Positions 16,613 to 25,321 of a stretch of 64,000 nucleotides of DNA are shown one piece after another. A program made the position numbers and the translations under genes. The notes under the pieces are model-generated. The model saw only the letters and a list, made by a program, of their open reading frames with translations. It was not told the DNA's origin and ran no database searches. The stretch spans positions 62,001 through 126,000 of the forward strand of contig CAWFFM010000014.1 of the NCBI GenBank assembly GCA_963815125.1, read 5' to 3'. The number at the start of each line of letters is the position of its first letter. Position 1 is the first letter of the stretch. The stretch comes from Actinocatenispora sp963815125 (GTDB lineage Bacteria > Actinomycetota > Actinomycetes > Mycobacteriales > Micromonosporaceae).

Positions 16613-17734
16613 CTACCGGTTCCGCGGAGTCCCCGGACCCTCGTGTGTGCCGATGGTCGTGGTCTGGTCGGCGTCGCCGTCCGGCGGGTCGAACCGTACG
16701 TCGATGCGTACCCCCGGGGACTGCCGCTGCATGGCCGCGTAGCCGCGGACCGCCCGACGGTCGGCCTCCGTACGCGGCGCCTCCGCCAACCCGCGCGGCC
16801 ACAACCGCCGGGCCCGTACGACGTTGAGCTCGGTGGCCAGCAGCACCAGCTGACCGAGCAGGAAGAACCAGGTCAGCAGGCCGATCACGATCGCGAACGT
16901 GCCGTACGTGCTGGTGGAGGACTGCAGTTTGCTGGTGATGTACCAGCCGCCGACCCACTGCAGCACCTGCCAGCCGACCGCGGCGAGTACGGCGCCGGGC
17001 AGCACCGCGCGGGTCGACACGTCCCGTACGGTCAGGATCCGGAACGCCGCGGTGAACAGCAGGACGTTGATCACCAGCGAGGCGGCCAGCAGCAGCAACC
17101 GGGCGCCGTAGCCGAGACCGAAGTTGAGCGAACCGACGCTGGAGGACAGCCCGCTCACCAGCGTGGTGATGATGATGTTGGAGCCGAGGATGGCGAGCAG
17201 CCCGATGCTGCGCAAGGTCCGCCTGGGCAGCTTCGGCCGGTCGGCCAGCGGCACCTGCCACACCGTGTTGAAGCCGTTCTGCGCCGCGTTCGCCACGGCC
17301 AGCCCGGCCCACAGCGCCAGGACGATTCCGACCACCAGTCCGAATCCGCTGCCCTGCAGGGTCTGACCGGACGGCACGATGGTGTCGCCGAGTCCCGGGA
17401 ACTGCTGGGTGACCGTGTGCATCACCCGGTCCTGCACGTGCCGGTCACCGGCCACCGCGAACCCCAGCGCCGTGACCAGTACCAGCAACAGCGGGAAGAA
17501 CGAGAAGAAGGCGTAGTACGAGATCAGCGCGGCCAGGTTGCCTGCCTGGTCCTCGCCGAACTTCTTCACCACCGCGACCGGCAACGCCAGCCACGGCCGG
17601 TCCTGCTGGTAGCGGTCCAACCGGGCCTTCAGCGACGACGCCTTCCCGGCGGGCACGGTGCCGTCCCCGGCGGTCCCCCCGACCGCCCGGCCACTGCGGG
17701 CACCGTCGTCACCTGGCGCGGGGACCCCGGTCAT
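16613..17734 (-). CDS. YihY/BrkB family inner-membrane protein
   Basis: A 373-residue YihY/virulence-factor-BrkB protein. It has a short soluble N-terminus, the hallmark NLAALISYYAFFSFFPLLLV near residue 70, six predicted membrane segments to about residue 310, and a hydrophilic C-terminal tail. The function of the family is uncertain (it is not an RNase as once annotated). The ATG at 17734 overlaps the end of the DUF3618 gene by 4 bases, so it is the last gene of a four-gene envelope unit (18831 to 16613). Confidence 0.88.
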   Translation of the reverse strand: MTGVPAPGDDGARSGRAVGGTAGDGTVPAGKASSLKARLDRYQQDRPWLALPVAVVKKFGEDQAGNLAALISYYAFFSFFPLLLVLVTALGFAVAGDRHVQDRVMHTVTQQFPGLGDTIVPSGQTLQGSGFGLVVGIVLALWAGLAVANAAQNGFNTVWQVPLADRPKLPRRTLRSIGLLAILGSNIIITTLVSGLSSSVGSLNFGLGYGARLLLLAASLVINVLLFTAAFRILTVRDVSTRAVLPGAVLAAVGWQVLQWVGGWYITSKLQSSTSTYGTFAIVIGLLTWFFLLGQLVLLATELNVVRARRLWPRGLAEAPRTEADRRAVRGYAAMQRQSPGVRIDVRFDPPDGDADQTTTIGTHEGPGTPRNR

Positions 17735-18129
17735 CGATCGAAGCGGGGTCCCGGCAGCAGGAGGCCGGTCACCGCGCCGAGCAGCACCGCGCCCACGCCC
17801 AGCATCATCGGACGGTCCGCCAGCTGCCGGCGCACCGCACCGACCGCGCCGCGTACCGGACTCCCGACCCGCTCCGCCGTGTGTTCCGCCGCGCCGATCG
17901 CGCCGCTGGAGGCCTTCCGGGCCCCGCTGGACGCCTTGTGTAAAGGGCGGGCCGCGCGATCGCCGGCGCCGTGCAGCTTCCGGCGGGCGCCCGTCAACTG
18001 GTGGCTGAGCAGGGCCTTCGGCGTGGCCCGCGCGCGGAGCAGTTCGAGGTTGGCGGCCAGCGCCGCCCGGGTGTCGGCCATCCGTTCCCGGATCTGCTCC
18101 GGGCTCACTTCTTCAGGCTGCGGGCCCAT
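17731..18129 (-). CDS. DUF3618 protein
   Basis: A 132-residue DUF3618 protein. The N-terminal block SPEQIRERMADTRAALAANL is diagnostic, followed by a basic, Ala-rich region and a C-terminal hydrophobic anchor (about 108-126) ending near the stop. It resembles the ElaB/YqjD type of small tail-anchored proteins. It overlaps both neighbours (24 bases with the Holin-X gene, 4 with the YihY gene), so the three are translated as a unit. Confidence 0.85.
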   Translation of the reverse strand: MGPQPEEVSPEQIRERMADTRAALAANLELLRARATPKALLSHQLTGARRKLHGAGDRAARPLHKASSGARKASSGAIGAAEHTAERVGSPVRGAVGAVRRQLADRPMMLGVGAVLLGAVTGLLLPGPRFDR

Positions 18130-18533
18130 GCCAGATTCTCCTTGAAAGCAGCGATGGTCTGTTGCGGTGCGGAGATCTTCTTCAGCTGATACCTGCCGGC
18201 CAGTCCGGTGACCAGGGCGATCAGTGCCCAGACCCCGGTGACGATCAGCGCCGCCCAGCCATTGCCGAGCAGGTGCCCGAGTCCGTAGATGGCGGCCAGG
18301 CTGCCGAACATCAGGACCATGTAGCCGGCGAAACCCGCGGTGCCGAGCAACCCGGCGCCCTTACCGGCCCGGCGGCCTTCCTGCTTCAGTTCGGCCTTGG
18401 CCATCGCGAGCTGTTCGTTCAGCAGCCGGGTCAGATCATCCTTGAGCTCGGTGACGATCACACCGATGGGCTGCCCGTCGTGCGGCTCGTCGGCCCCCCG
18501 GACCGGCTGGGCCTGCGGCTGAGTCACCGTCAT
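18105..18533 (-). CDS. Phage holin family / Holin-X (superfamily III) protein
   Basis: A 142-residue member of the actinobacterial Holin-X family. An amphipathic N-terminal ELKDDLTRLLNEQLAMAKAE helix precedes two membrane hairpin segments (about 60-82 and 88-110). Despite the name these are chromosomal envelope proteins found with DUF3618 and YihY genes and are not evidence of a prophage; I see no other phage gene nearby. A 52-base gap separates it from the small membrane protein upstream. Confidence 0.85.
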   Translation of the reverse strand: MTVTQPQAQPVRGADEPHDGQPIGVIVTELKDDLTRLLNEQLAMAKAELKQEGRRAGKGAGLLGTAGFAGYMVLMFGSLAAIYGLGHLLGNGWAALIVTGVWALIALVTGLAGRYQLKKISAPQQTIAAFKENLAWARSLKK

Positions 18534-18585
18534 GAATCGCTCCCTGGTGCGCGTGCGGCGCCGGTGCGGCGCCGCGGCGATGGGT

Positions 18586-18831
18586 TCAGTACTGGACGCG
18601 GGCCTGGACGATCCGTTTCACCAGCCGTCCGAGCAGGAATCCGGCGGCGACCGCGGCCACCAGCACCACCGGGCGGTGTCGGATCAACCCGGCGACCCGC
18701 TCCAGCGGACCACCCCCGGTCGGTTCCGTCACCGCGCCGAGTTCCCGATGCCGGACCGGCTCACCGGCAGGCTGGGGCGGTTGACCGCCCGTGCCGTGCA
18801 GCCGGGCCGCCAGTTCGGGCTCGTTGCTCAT
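18586..18831 (-). CDS. Small single-pass membrane protein
   Basis: An 81-residue protein with a polar N-terminus and a C-terminal hydrophobic anchor (about residues 53-70, LIRHRPVVLVAAVAAGFLLG) followed by a basic RLVKRIVQARVQ tail. The layout resembles ElaB/YqjD ribosome-associated tail-anchored proteins and the DUF3618 protein two genes downstream. First gene of the Holin-X/DUF3618/YihY unit. Function unknown. Confidence 0.7.
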   Translation of the reverse strand: MSNEPELAARLHGTGGQPPQPAGEPVRHRELGAVTEPTGGGPLERVAGLIRHRPVVLVAAVAAGFLLGRLVKRIVQARVQY

Positions 18832-18926
18832 CTGGCCTCCTCAGTACCCGTGTTTCCTACCCAGGAGATCACAAAGTTATCCTGCGTGCGGCCATGGCGC
18901 ACCGAACTGGTGCACAGATGCCCCCG

Positions 18927-19955
18927 TCAGCGGTCCGGACCGGCCGGCGCCGGGGGTACGGACCGGCCGGTCTCGGCGGCCCGTACGGCGGTGGCGAAGC
19001 GCAGAGCGGTACGGCGCAGGGCCGCCTCCGGGTCCAGGCCGGCCCGGCGCGCGTCGACGACCAGGTCGAACAGTGTCCGGCCGAGTTCTTCGTCGACACC
19101 CGTGGACCCCTCTGCGGCCGGGTCCACCGCGGTGGGCGCGGCCACCCCGATACCGGCGCGTTCGGCTCTCGACAACAGTTTGTCGGCCAGGGAGAGCGCC
19201 GGCTGGCCGAGCGGTACACCGTCCATCGAGGACTCCCGGGACTTCTCGGCCCGTTTGATCTCTTCCCAGTTGCGGTGCACCTCATCGGCCCCGGACACGC
19301 TGACGTCACCGAACACGTGCGGATGGCGGCGGACCAGCTTGTCCACCAGACCTCCGGCCACCTCGTCGATGTCGAACCGGTCCGGGCCCTCCCGCTCAGC
19401 GCCGAGCCTGGCGTGGAACAGCACCTGGAGCAGGACGTCGCCGAGTTCCTCGCGCAGATGCGCCCGGTCACCCGAACCGATCGCGTCGTACGCCTCGTAC
19501 GCCTCCTCCATCAGGTACGGGGCGAGGGATTCGTGGGTCTGCTCGCGGTCCCAGGGGCAACTGGTACGCAGCCGGTCGAGGACCGCGACCGCGTCGAGCA
19601 GCCGGGCACCGGGCGGGTCCCAGGAGCCGTACTCGGCCTCCAACACCGGCGGATCTGCGGCACCCACCAGCCGCTGGCTGAGCGCCCGGGCCAGCGGCAG
19701 GTCTCCGTCGGGCCCGGCCAGCCACACCACGGTCGGTACGCCGGCGCCGAGCAGCGCGTCCACCTGCTCGGCGGCGGAGCCGTCCAGCACGGTCAGCGTC
19801 ACCCCGGCGGTGCGCAGCGCGGCGGCCTGCGGGGTGTCCGCGCCCGCGTACACCGGGGCGGACCGGACCAGATCCCAGGCGCGTGCGGTGAGCAGCCCGG
19901 CCGGCAGCCGCGGCGAAGAGTGCAGCAGCACGATCCGCTCGGTGCGGCCGGGCAC
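18927..19955 (-). CDS. mazG: MazG nucleoside triphosphate pyrophosphohydrolase
   Basis: Hydrolyses (deoxy)NTPs to monophosphates and pyrophosphate, cleaning nucleotide pools. A MazG domain occupies roughly residues 105-225, with CPWDREQTHESL, the metal-binding YLMEEAYEAYDAI and EELGDVLLQVLFHA. The extra N-terminal region of about 100 residues resembles the methylase-like portion found in some MazG proteins, but is short. The GTG start at 19955 lies 3 bases after the stop of the SurA-like lipoprotein gene, so the two form an operon. Confidence 0.9.
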   Translation of the reverse strand: MPGRTERIVLLHSSPRLPAGLLTARAWDLVRSAPVYAGADTPQAAALRTAGVTLTVLDGSAAEQVDALLGAGVPTVVWLAGPDGDLPLARALSQRLVGAADPPVLEAEYGSWDPPGARLLDAVAVLDRLRTSCPWDREQTHESLAPYLMEEAYEAYDAIGSGDRAHLREELGDVLLQVLFHARLGAEREGPDRFDIDEVAGGLVDKLVRRHPHVFGDVSVSGADEVHRNWEEIKRAEKSRESSMDGVPLGQPALSLADKLLSRAERAGIGVAAPTAVDPAAEGSTGVDEELGRTLFDLVVDARRAGLDPEAALRRTALRFATAVRAAETGRSVPPAPAGPDR

Positions 19956-19958
19956 GGG

Positions 19959-20723
19959 TCAGCCCTGCAGCGGATTCGAAGCCGGGGTCTGCACCACGTC
20001 CGGCGAACCGCCGCCGAGCGGTACCCCCACCGAGCCGATCACGCTCTGCCCCATGCCGACCTGGAACGACACCGCGTCCATCTGGTACGAGATCTTGCCG
20101 TACCGCGGGTTGACGTCCACGTGGTACTTGCGTACCCCGGCGGCCAGCTCGTCGCGTGCCGTGAACACCTTGTCGATGTCCGGGTTGACGAGGTTCTTCT
20201 TCAGCTCCGCGAACGGCAGCTGCTGCGGTGGCACGCCGCGGCTGAGCAGCGACGCGTAGACCTGACGGGCATCGGCCTCGGTGGGCTTCTTCGGGGTGGC
20301 GGCGTCGCGGACGGCGTTGACGTACGCGAGTGTCTCCGCCTCCAATCGGATGTACGGGTTGCTCTCCGGCAGTTGGTACCGCTTGGCCTGCTCGGCGTAG
20401 TTGGGCGGCGGCACCTTCAGGTGCTTGTCCGCGGCGACCTTCCGGGCCACCTCACGCATGATCAGGTTGGCGGTCGTCGCCTGCCGGATGCCGACCCGGT
20501 CCTGGGGCTTGAGGCTGCCCTTGAAGTCGGTCTGCACCGCGTCGAGGATCGAGTCGACCTGGTTCTGGGTGTACCGCTGGCCACCGACGAATCCGGCCGC
20601 GCCCGGCTGGACGTTGCATGCGGTGACACCGGCGGCGACGGCCGCGGACAGCGCGAGCACGGTCGCGGCCCGGCGTAGGCTGCGGCGACGGCCGGCGCGA
20701 AGGGTGCTGGTTTGCTCGGTCAC
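19959..20723 (-). CDS. SurA N-terminal domain lipoprotein
   Basis: A secreted lipoprotein of about 254 residues. A basic N-terminus (RAGRRRSLRRAA) and hydrophobic core lead to a lipobox with VTAC near residue 34. The first 100 residues of the mature part resemble the SurA N-terminal chaperone domain (VGGQRYTQNQVDSILD, ANLIMREVARKVA). No complete PPIase catalytic domain is visible. It may help fold exported proteins. The GTG at 20723 is chosen since it precedes the signal peptide directly; the gene is divergent from the AraC regulator. Confidence 0.8.
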   Translation of the reverse strand: MTEQTSTLRAGRRRSLRRAATVLALSAAVAAGVTACNVQPGAAGFVGGQRYTQNQVDSILDAVQTDFKGSLKPQDRVGIRQATTANLIMREVARKVAADKHLKVPPPNYAEQAKRYQLPESNPYIRLEAETLAYVNAVRDAATPKKPTEADARQVYASLLSRGVPPQQLPFAELKKNLVNPDIDKVFTARDELAAGVRKYHVDVNPRYGKISYQMDAVSFQVGMGQSVIGSVGVPLGGGSPDVVQTPASNPLQG

Positions 20724-20859
20724 AGTCGACCAGTCTCGCGCGTACCTACCCGGGCCGGTCCACCGGGGTGGCCCGCCGCCCGCCCCGGGGCTGTACCGGC
20801 GACGGACCCGGGCCCGGTCCACCAGGGCCCGCCCCGCGACGAGGTGGTGGAATCGACGC

Positions 20860-21666
20860 ATGTCTTGGGTCGGAACCGTGCAGCTCACCCCCGGCCGGTT
20901 GGTGTACCACGGGACGATCAGCAACATTCCGGTGCACTCGTCGTTCGCGATCGGGCTGGTGCTCTCCCTCTACGGCCAACTGAATCTCCGGGACCCGTCC
21001 GGCCGTACGGTGCCGCTCGGGCCGGACGGCGCCCGGGCGGCGATCCTGCCGGCCGGGGTGCCGCACGCCGCGCTGGGCGGTCAGCTCGGCACCACCGAGC
21101 AGGCAGAGCCGGCCGAGGTGCTCATCGCGATCGTCGACCCGCACAGTCCTGCCGGGCTGGGCCTGTCGGCCCGGCTGGATCGCTCCGGCCTGGACCGGTA
21201 CGACCCGGACAGCTGGCTGGCCGCCGCCGCACCGTGCGCGCCGTTGGTCACCCGGCCGGACCCGGGTGACCCGGCCGGCACCCGGGTCGTCGAGGCCGCG
21301 TTGGGCGCACTCGCCGACCTCGATCCGGTCGCCCGGCCGGTGCTGCATCCCGCGCTCGCCCGGGCGGTCGACCTCGTCCCGTCCCGGCTGGCCGGCGGCG
21401 TCCGGTTGCAGGATCTGGCGGCCACCGTGGGGCTGTCGGCGAGCCGGCTCGGGCACCTGTTCACCGTGCAGCTCGGTCTGCCCTACCGGGCATACGTGCT
21501 CTGGGCCCGGGTGCAGAAGGTCGTCGACACGCTACGATCCGGCGCGACCCTGACCAGCGCCGCGCATGCCGCCGGTTTTACCGATTCGGCACACATGAAC
21601 CGGGTCTGCCGGCAGTTCTTCGGTCTCAACCCCTCCGAGTTCGTCAAGGATCTGCGGTGGATGTGA
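20860..21666 (+). CDS. AraC family transcriptional regulator
   Basis: A 268-residue regulator with an N-terminal cupin-like sensing region of about 160 residues. The C-terminal AraC domain has two helix-turn-helices: VRLQDLAATVGLSASRLGHL, then ATLTSAAHAAGFTDSAHMNR with the QFFGLNPSEF block. The ATG at 20860 has a weak site (GAGGTGG). It lies upstream of and in the same direction as the MMPL transporter (173 bases apart), which it may control, and is divergent from the SurA-like lipoprotein. Confidence 0.85.
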   Translation: MSWVGTVQLTPGRLVYHGTISNIPVHSSFAIGLVLSLYGQLNLRDPSGRTVPLGPDGARAAILPAGVPHAALGGQLGTTEQAEPAEVLIAIVDPHSPAGLGLSARLDRSGLDRYDPDSWLAAAAPCAPLVTRPDPGDPAGTRVVEAALGALADLDPVARPVLHPALARAVDLVPSRLAGGVRLQDLAATVGLSASRLGHLFTVQLGLPYRAYVLWARVQKVVDTLRSGATLTSAAHAAGFTDSAHMNRVCRQFFGLNPSEFVKDLRWM

Positions 21667-21839
21667 CCGGAAACTCAACAGTGACGGATCATCCACATGA
21701 CCACACCTGCGGAGGTGGCCGGGCCACCGCCCGCCACCCGACCCGGCCGTCGAGAAGAAATCGGGCCGTGGGCTGAGCCACATCACCCGGTAGCGCATTC
21801 GTACAAGTCGATGGCCTGTAGACCGGTCAGGCTCCCGGT

Positions 21840-24134
21840 ATGACGCTTTCCCGACTGGGCCGCATCCTCGCCCGACACCGCTTCACCGTGCTGGCCCTGG
21901 CGCTCGTGGCCGCGGCCCTGGCCGGGCTGCTGGGCGGCGGTGTGGCCGGCAAGTTGTCCGGTGGTGGGTTCACCGACCCGAAGTCCGAGTCCGGTCGCGC
22001 CACCACCGCACTGGCCGGGAAGTTCCACGCCGGGCAGACCGGTCTGGTGGTGATCGTGCGCGGCCACGGCTCCCCCGACGACCCGTCGGTGTCCGGTCCC
22101 GCGTCCCGACTGGCCCGCTGGGCCGCCCACGCCGACGGGGTGACCGGAATGCAGTCGTACTGGACCTCCGGGCGGCCGGCCGCCCTGCGTTCCACCGACG
22201 GCACCCGCGGACTGATCCTGCTGCGGCTGTCGAGCAACGAGGACCGGTACATGGCGACCGCGCGGCGGCTCACCCCGCAGTTGCGTACACACGGCGACGG
22301 GTTGCGGTTGCAGTTCGCCGGCACCGCACAGGTCTACTCCGCGATCAACCAGCAGACCCGGCACGACCTGACGATGTCGGAGATGATCGCCACCCCGGTC
22401 ACGGCGGTGCTGCTGGTCGTGGTGTTCGGCAGCCTGGTCGCGGCGCTGCTGCCGCTGCTCATCGGTGGACTGTCGATCGTGTCCACCATGGTGGTACTGG
22501 ATCTGTTGACGCACGTCACATCGGTGTCCACGTACGCGCTGAATCTCACCACCGCACTCGGGTTGGGCCTGGCCATCGACTACAGCCTGTTCATGCTGAC
22601 CCGGTTCCGGGAGGAACTGGCGCTACGGGACGGATCGGTCACCGCGGACCCGGCGGTGGTACGCGAGGCGGTCGGGGCCACCATGCGTACCGCTGGGCGC
22701 ACCGTGCTGTTCTCCGCTGTGACGGTGGCCCTGGCGATGTCCGCGCTGACGGTGTTCCCTCTGCCGTTCCTGCGCTCCATCGCCTACGGCGGGATGGCGG
22801 TGGTGTTGCTGGCCGCGGCCGGTGCCGTACTGGTCCTGCCCGCGCTGCTGGCTCTGCTGGGTACCCGGGTGAACACGCTGGATGTGCTGGCCCCGCTGCG
22901 CCGCCGGCGGGCGGCCCGCGCCGCGGCCGCCGGCACACCCGACGACGGTGGATTCTGGCACCGCACGGCGGTACGGGTGATGCACCGGCCGGTGCCGTTC
23001 GGGCTGGGCATCGTGATCCTGTTGGTGCTGCTGGGCAGCCCGTTCTGGCACATCTCGTTCGGTCTGGCCGACGACCGGCAACTTCCGGCCAGCTCGCCGA
23101 CGCAGCAGGCATCGCAGACGTTGCGGACCGACTTCGACGACTCCGGGGACCGGTCGGTCTCGGTCGTGGTGGACGGGGTACGGGCGGACCGTACGCTGTC
23201 CGGCTACGCCACCCGACTGTCCACACTGGACAACGTGACCCGGGTGGACACCGCGACCGGCAGCTACGTACACGGCCGGCAGGTCGCCGGAGCGGGTCCG
23301 CAGTCCGCCGGCTACACCAACGGTACGGACAGCTGGCTGTCGGTGGTCGGTACCGGCCAACCGCAGACCGACACGGCGCTGAACCTGGTCTCCGACGTAC
23401 GGAGCACTCCGGCGCCCGGGCACGACCGGCTCGTCGGTGGCCGCGCCGCGTACCTGTACGACACCGAACACGCGCTGACCGGTCGGCTGCCCGCCGCCGG
23501 CGCCATCGTCGCGATCTCCACCATCGTGCTGCTGTTCCTGTTCACCGGCAGCCTGGTCATGCCACTCAAGGCGATCGCGCTCAACGTGCTGAGCCTGACC
23601 GCCACGTTCGGCACGATGGTGTACGTGTTCCAGGACGGGCACCTCGGCGCGCTGGTCGGCCATCCGATCGCCACCGGCTTCCTGGACATGACCGTGCCGG
23701 TACTGATGTTCTGCATCGCCTTCGGACTGTCCATGGACTACGAGGTGTTCCTGCTGTCCCGGATACACGAGCGCTACCTGGCGACCGGCGACAACACCGG
23801 CGCGGTGGCCACCGGGCTGCAACGTACCGGCCGGTTGATCACCGCCGCCGCGGTGCTGATCGCCGTGGTACTGGTGTCCTTCGGTGCCTCGCACGTCACG
23901 ATGCTCAAGATGATGGGCACCGGCCTGGCCCTCGCCGTTCTGGTCGACGCGACCCTGGTTCGGGGCGTGCTGGTACCGGCGTTCATGCGGCTGGCCGGGC
24001 GGTTCAACTGGTGGGCACCGGCACCGTTGCGGGCGCTGTACCGGCGGATCGGCGTGTCCGAGTCGGACACCACCCCGGTCCAACGGCCCGAACCGGCCCG
24101 CGAACCGGTCGGTGCCGGCAGCTCGTCGGGGTGA
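21840..24134 (+). CDS. MMPL family RND transporter
   Basis: A 764-residue MMPL-type membrane transporter, of the family that exports lipids, siderophores or drugs in actinobacteria. There is one N-terminal segment, then two repeats each with a periplasmic domain and five membrane helices. The MMPL signature GLGLAIDYSLFMLTRFREE lies near residue 240 and its counterpart FGLSMDYEVFLLSRIHERY near 630; both carry the Asp-Tyr pair of the proton relay. The C-terminus is a short hydrophilic tail. It follows an AraC regulator, and the epoxide hydrolase begins 43 bases after it. The substrate cannot be read from the sequence. Confidence 0.92.
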   Translation: MTLSRLGRILARHRFTVLALALVAAALAGLLGGGVAGKLSGGGFTDPKSESGRATTALAGKFHAGQTGLVVIVRGHGSPDDPSVSGPASRLARWAAHADGVTGMQSYWTSGRPAALRSTDGTRGLILLRLSSNEDRYMATARRLTPQLRTHGDGLRLQFAGTAQVYSAINQQTRHDLTMSEMIATPVTAVLLVVVFGSLVAALLPLLIGGLSIVSTMVVLDLLTHVTSVSTYALNLTTALGLGLAIDYSLFMLTRFREELALRDGSVTADPAVVREAVGATMRTAGRTVLFSAVTVALAMSALTVFPLPFLRSIAYGGMAVVLLAAAGAVLVLPALLALLGTRVNTLDVLAPLRRRRAARAAAAGTPDDGGFWHRTAVRVMHRPVPFGLGIVILLVLLGSPFWHISFGLADDRQLPASSPTQQASQTLRTDFDDSGDRSVSVVVDGVRADRTLSGYATRLSTLDNVTRVDTATGSYVHGRQVAGAGPQSAGYTNGTDSWLSVVGTGQPQTDTALNLVSDVRSTPAPGHDRLVGGRAAYLYDTEHALTGRLPAAGAIVAISTIVLLFLFTGSLVMPLKAIALNVLSLTATFGTMVYVFQDGHLGALVGHPIATGFLDMTVPVLMFCIAFGLSMDYEVFLLSRIHERYLATGDNTGAVATGLQRTGRLITAAAVLIAVVLVSFGASHVTMLKMMGTGLALAVLVDATLVRGVLVPAFMRLAGRFNWWAPAPLRALYRRIGVSESDTTPVQRPEPAREPVGAGSSSG

Positions 24135-24177
24135 ATGCGGTCCGGAACTGACCGCATCGGCCCCTAGCCTCGCCGGC

Positions 24178-25311
24178 ATGGCCGACGACAGCATCCACCC
24201 GTACACGATCGACGTCCCGCAGGCCGAGCTGGCCGACCTGTCCGACCGGCTCGCCCGTACCCGCTGGCCGGACGAGGCACCCGGCGGCGGCTGGGCGTAC
24301 GGCGTGGCGGGCGACCGGCTGCGGCAGCTCACCGATCACTGGCGCACCGGCTACGACTGGCGCCGGCACGAGGCGGCGCTCAACGCCCACCCGCAGTTCC
24401 GTACCACCATCGACGGTCAGAACGTGCACTTCCTGCACGTACGCTCCGCGCAGCCGGACGCGCTGCCGCTGATCCTCACGCACGGCTGGCCCGGCTCGGT
24501 CGCCGAGTTCCTCGACATCATCGGGCCGCTGAGCGACCCGGCCGGGCACGGCGGTGCCGCCGGCGACGCGTTCCACCTGGTGATCCCGTCACTGCCCGGG
24601 TTCGGCTTCTCCGGCCCCACCCGCGAACCCGGCTGGGACCTCGGCCGGATCGCCCGGTGCTGGGCGGAACTGATGCGCCGGCTCGGTTACCCCCGCTACG
24701 GCGCGCAGGGCGGCGACTGGGGCGGGCGGATCTCCCCCGAACTGGCCCGTACCGACCCGGAGCACGTACTGGGTCTGCACGTCAACGGGTTCACCGCGGC
24801 ACCGTCCGGCGAGCCGGGCGAACTGGACGGCCTCACCCCGGCCGAGCAGGCGCGGCTGGCGAACCTGGACCGCTGGCACCGGGAACGTTCCGGGTACGCG
24901 CAGATCCAGGCGACCCGGCCGCAGACGCTGGCGTACGCGCTGCTCGACTCGCCGGTCGGGCAACTGGCCTGGAACACCGAATGGTTCGACGATTACGGCG
25001 AGCACGTCGGCGGGGTCACCGACGACGCGATCCTCACCAACGTCACGCTGTACTGGCTGACCCGTACGGCCGGCTCCGCCGCCCGGCTCTACCGGGAGGC
25101 CGCCGCCTCCTGGGGCCGCCGACCGGCCCACTGCCCGGTGCCGACCGGCGTCGCGGTGTTCCCGGGCGACTCCACGGTCCGGCGTTTCGTCGAACGGGAG
25201 CACGCGGTGGTGCACTGGTCGGAGTTCGACCGGGGTGGCCATTTCGCCGCCCTGCAGGCACCGGACCTGCTCGTCGACGACATCCGCCGCTTCTTCCGCC
25301 CCCTCCGCTGA
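24178..25311 (+). CDS. Epoxide hydrolase (EHN-type)
   Basis: A 377-residue alpha/beta-hydrolase of the microsomal epoxide hydrolase group. The N-terminal EHN region is PYTIDVPQAELADLSDRLAR, the oxyanion motif HGWPGS is near residue 102, the nucleophile elbow GGDWGG with catalytic Asp is near 180, and the catalytic His is in DRGGHFAALQ near 354. The ATG at 24178 is used; the open frame extends upstream into the MMPL gene. Follows the MMPL gene in the same direction. It opens epoxides to diols; the natural substrate is unknown. Confidence 0.9.
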   Translation: MADDSIHPYTIDVPQAELADLSDRLARTRWPDEAPGGGWAYGVAGDRLRQLTDHWRTGYDWRRHEAALNAHPQFRTTIDGQNVHFLHVRSAQPDALPLILTHGWPGSVAEFLDIIGPLSDPAGHGGAAGDAFHLVIPSLPGFGFSGPTREPGWDLGRIARCWAELMRRLGYPRYGAQGGDWGGRISPELARTDPEHVLGLHVNGFTAAPSGEPGELDGLTPAEQARLANLDRWHRERSGYAQIQATRPQTLAYALLDSPVGQLAWNTEWFDDYGEHVGGVTDDAILTNVTLYWLTRTAGSAARLYREAAASWGRRPAHCPVPTGVAVFPGDSTVRRFVEREHAVVHWSEFDRGGHFAALQAPDLLVDDIRRFFRPLR

Positions 25312-25321
25312 CCGGATGGGG

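Noticed and set aside
14999..18145. Long plus-strand frame of more than 1000 codons
   Set aside because: It runs opposite to the DUF885, YihY and DUF3618 genes, which carry clear motifs. No ribosome-binding site or family.
18105..18533. Prophage, because of a holin-like gene
   Set aside because: Holin-X proteins of this type are normal chromosomal genes beside DUF3618 and YihY; no other phage gene is seen.
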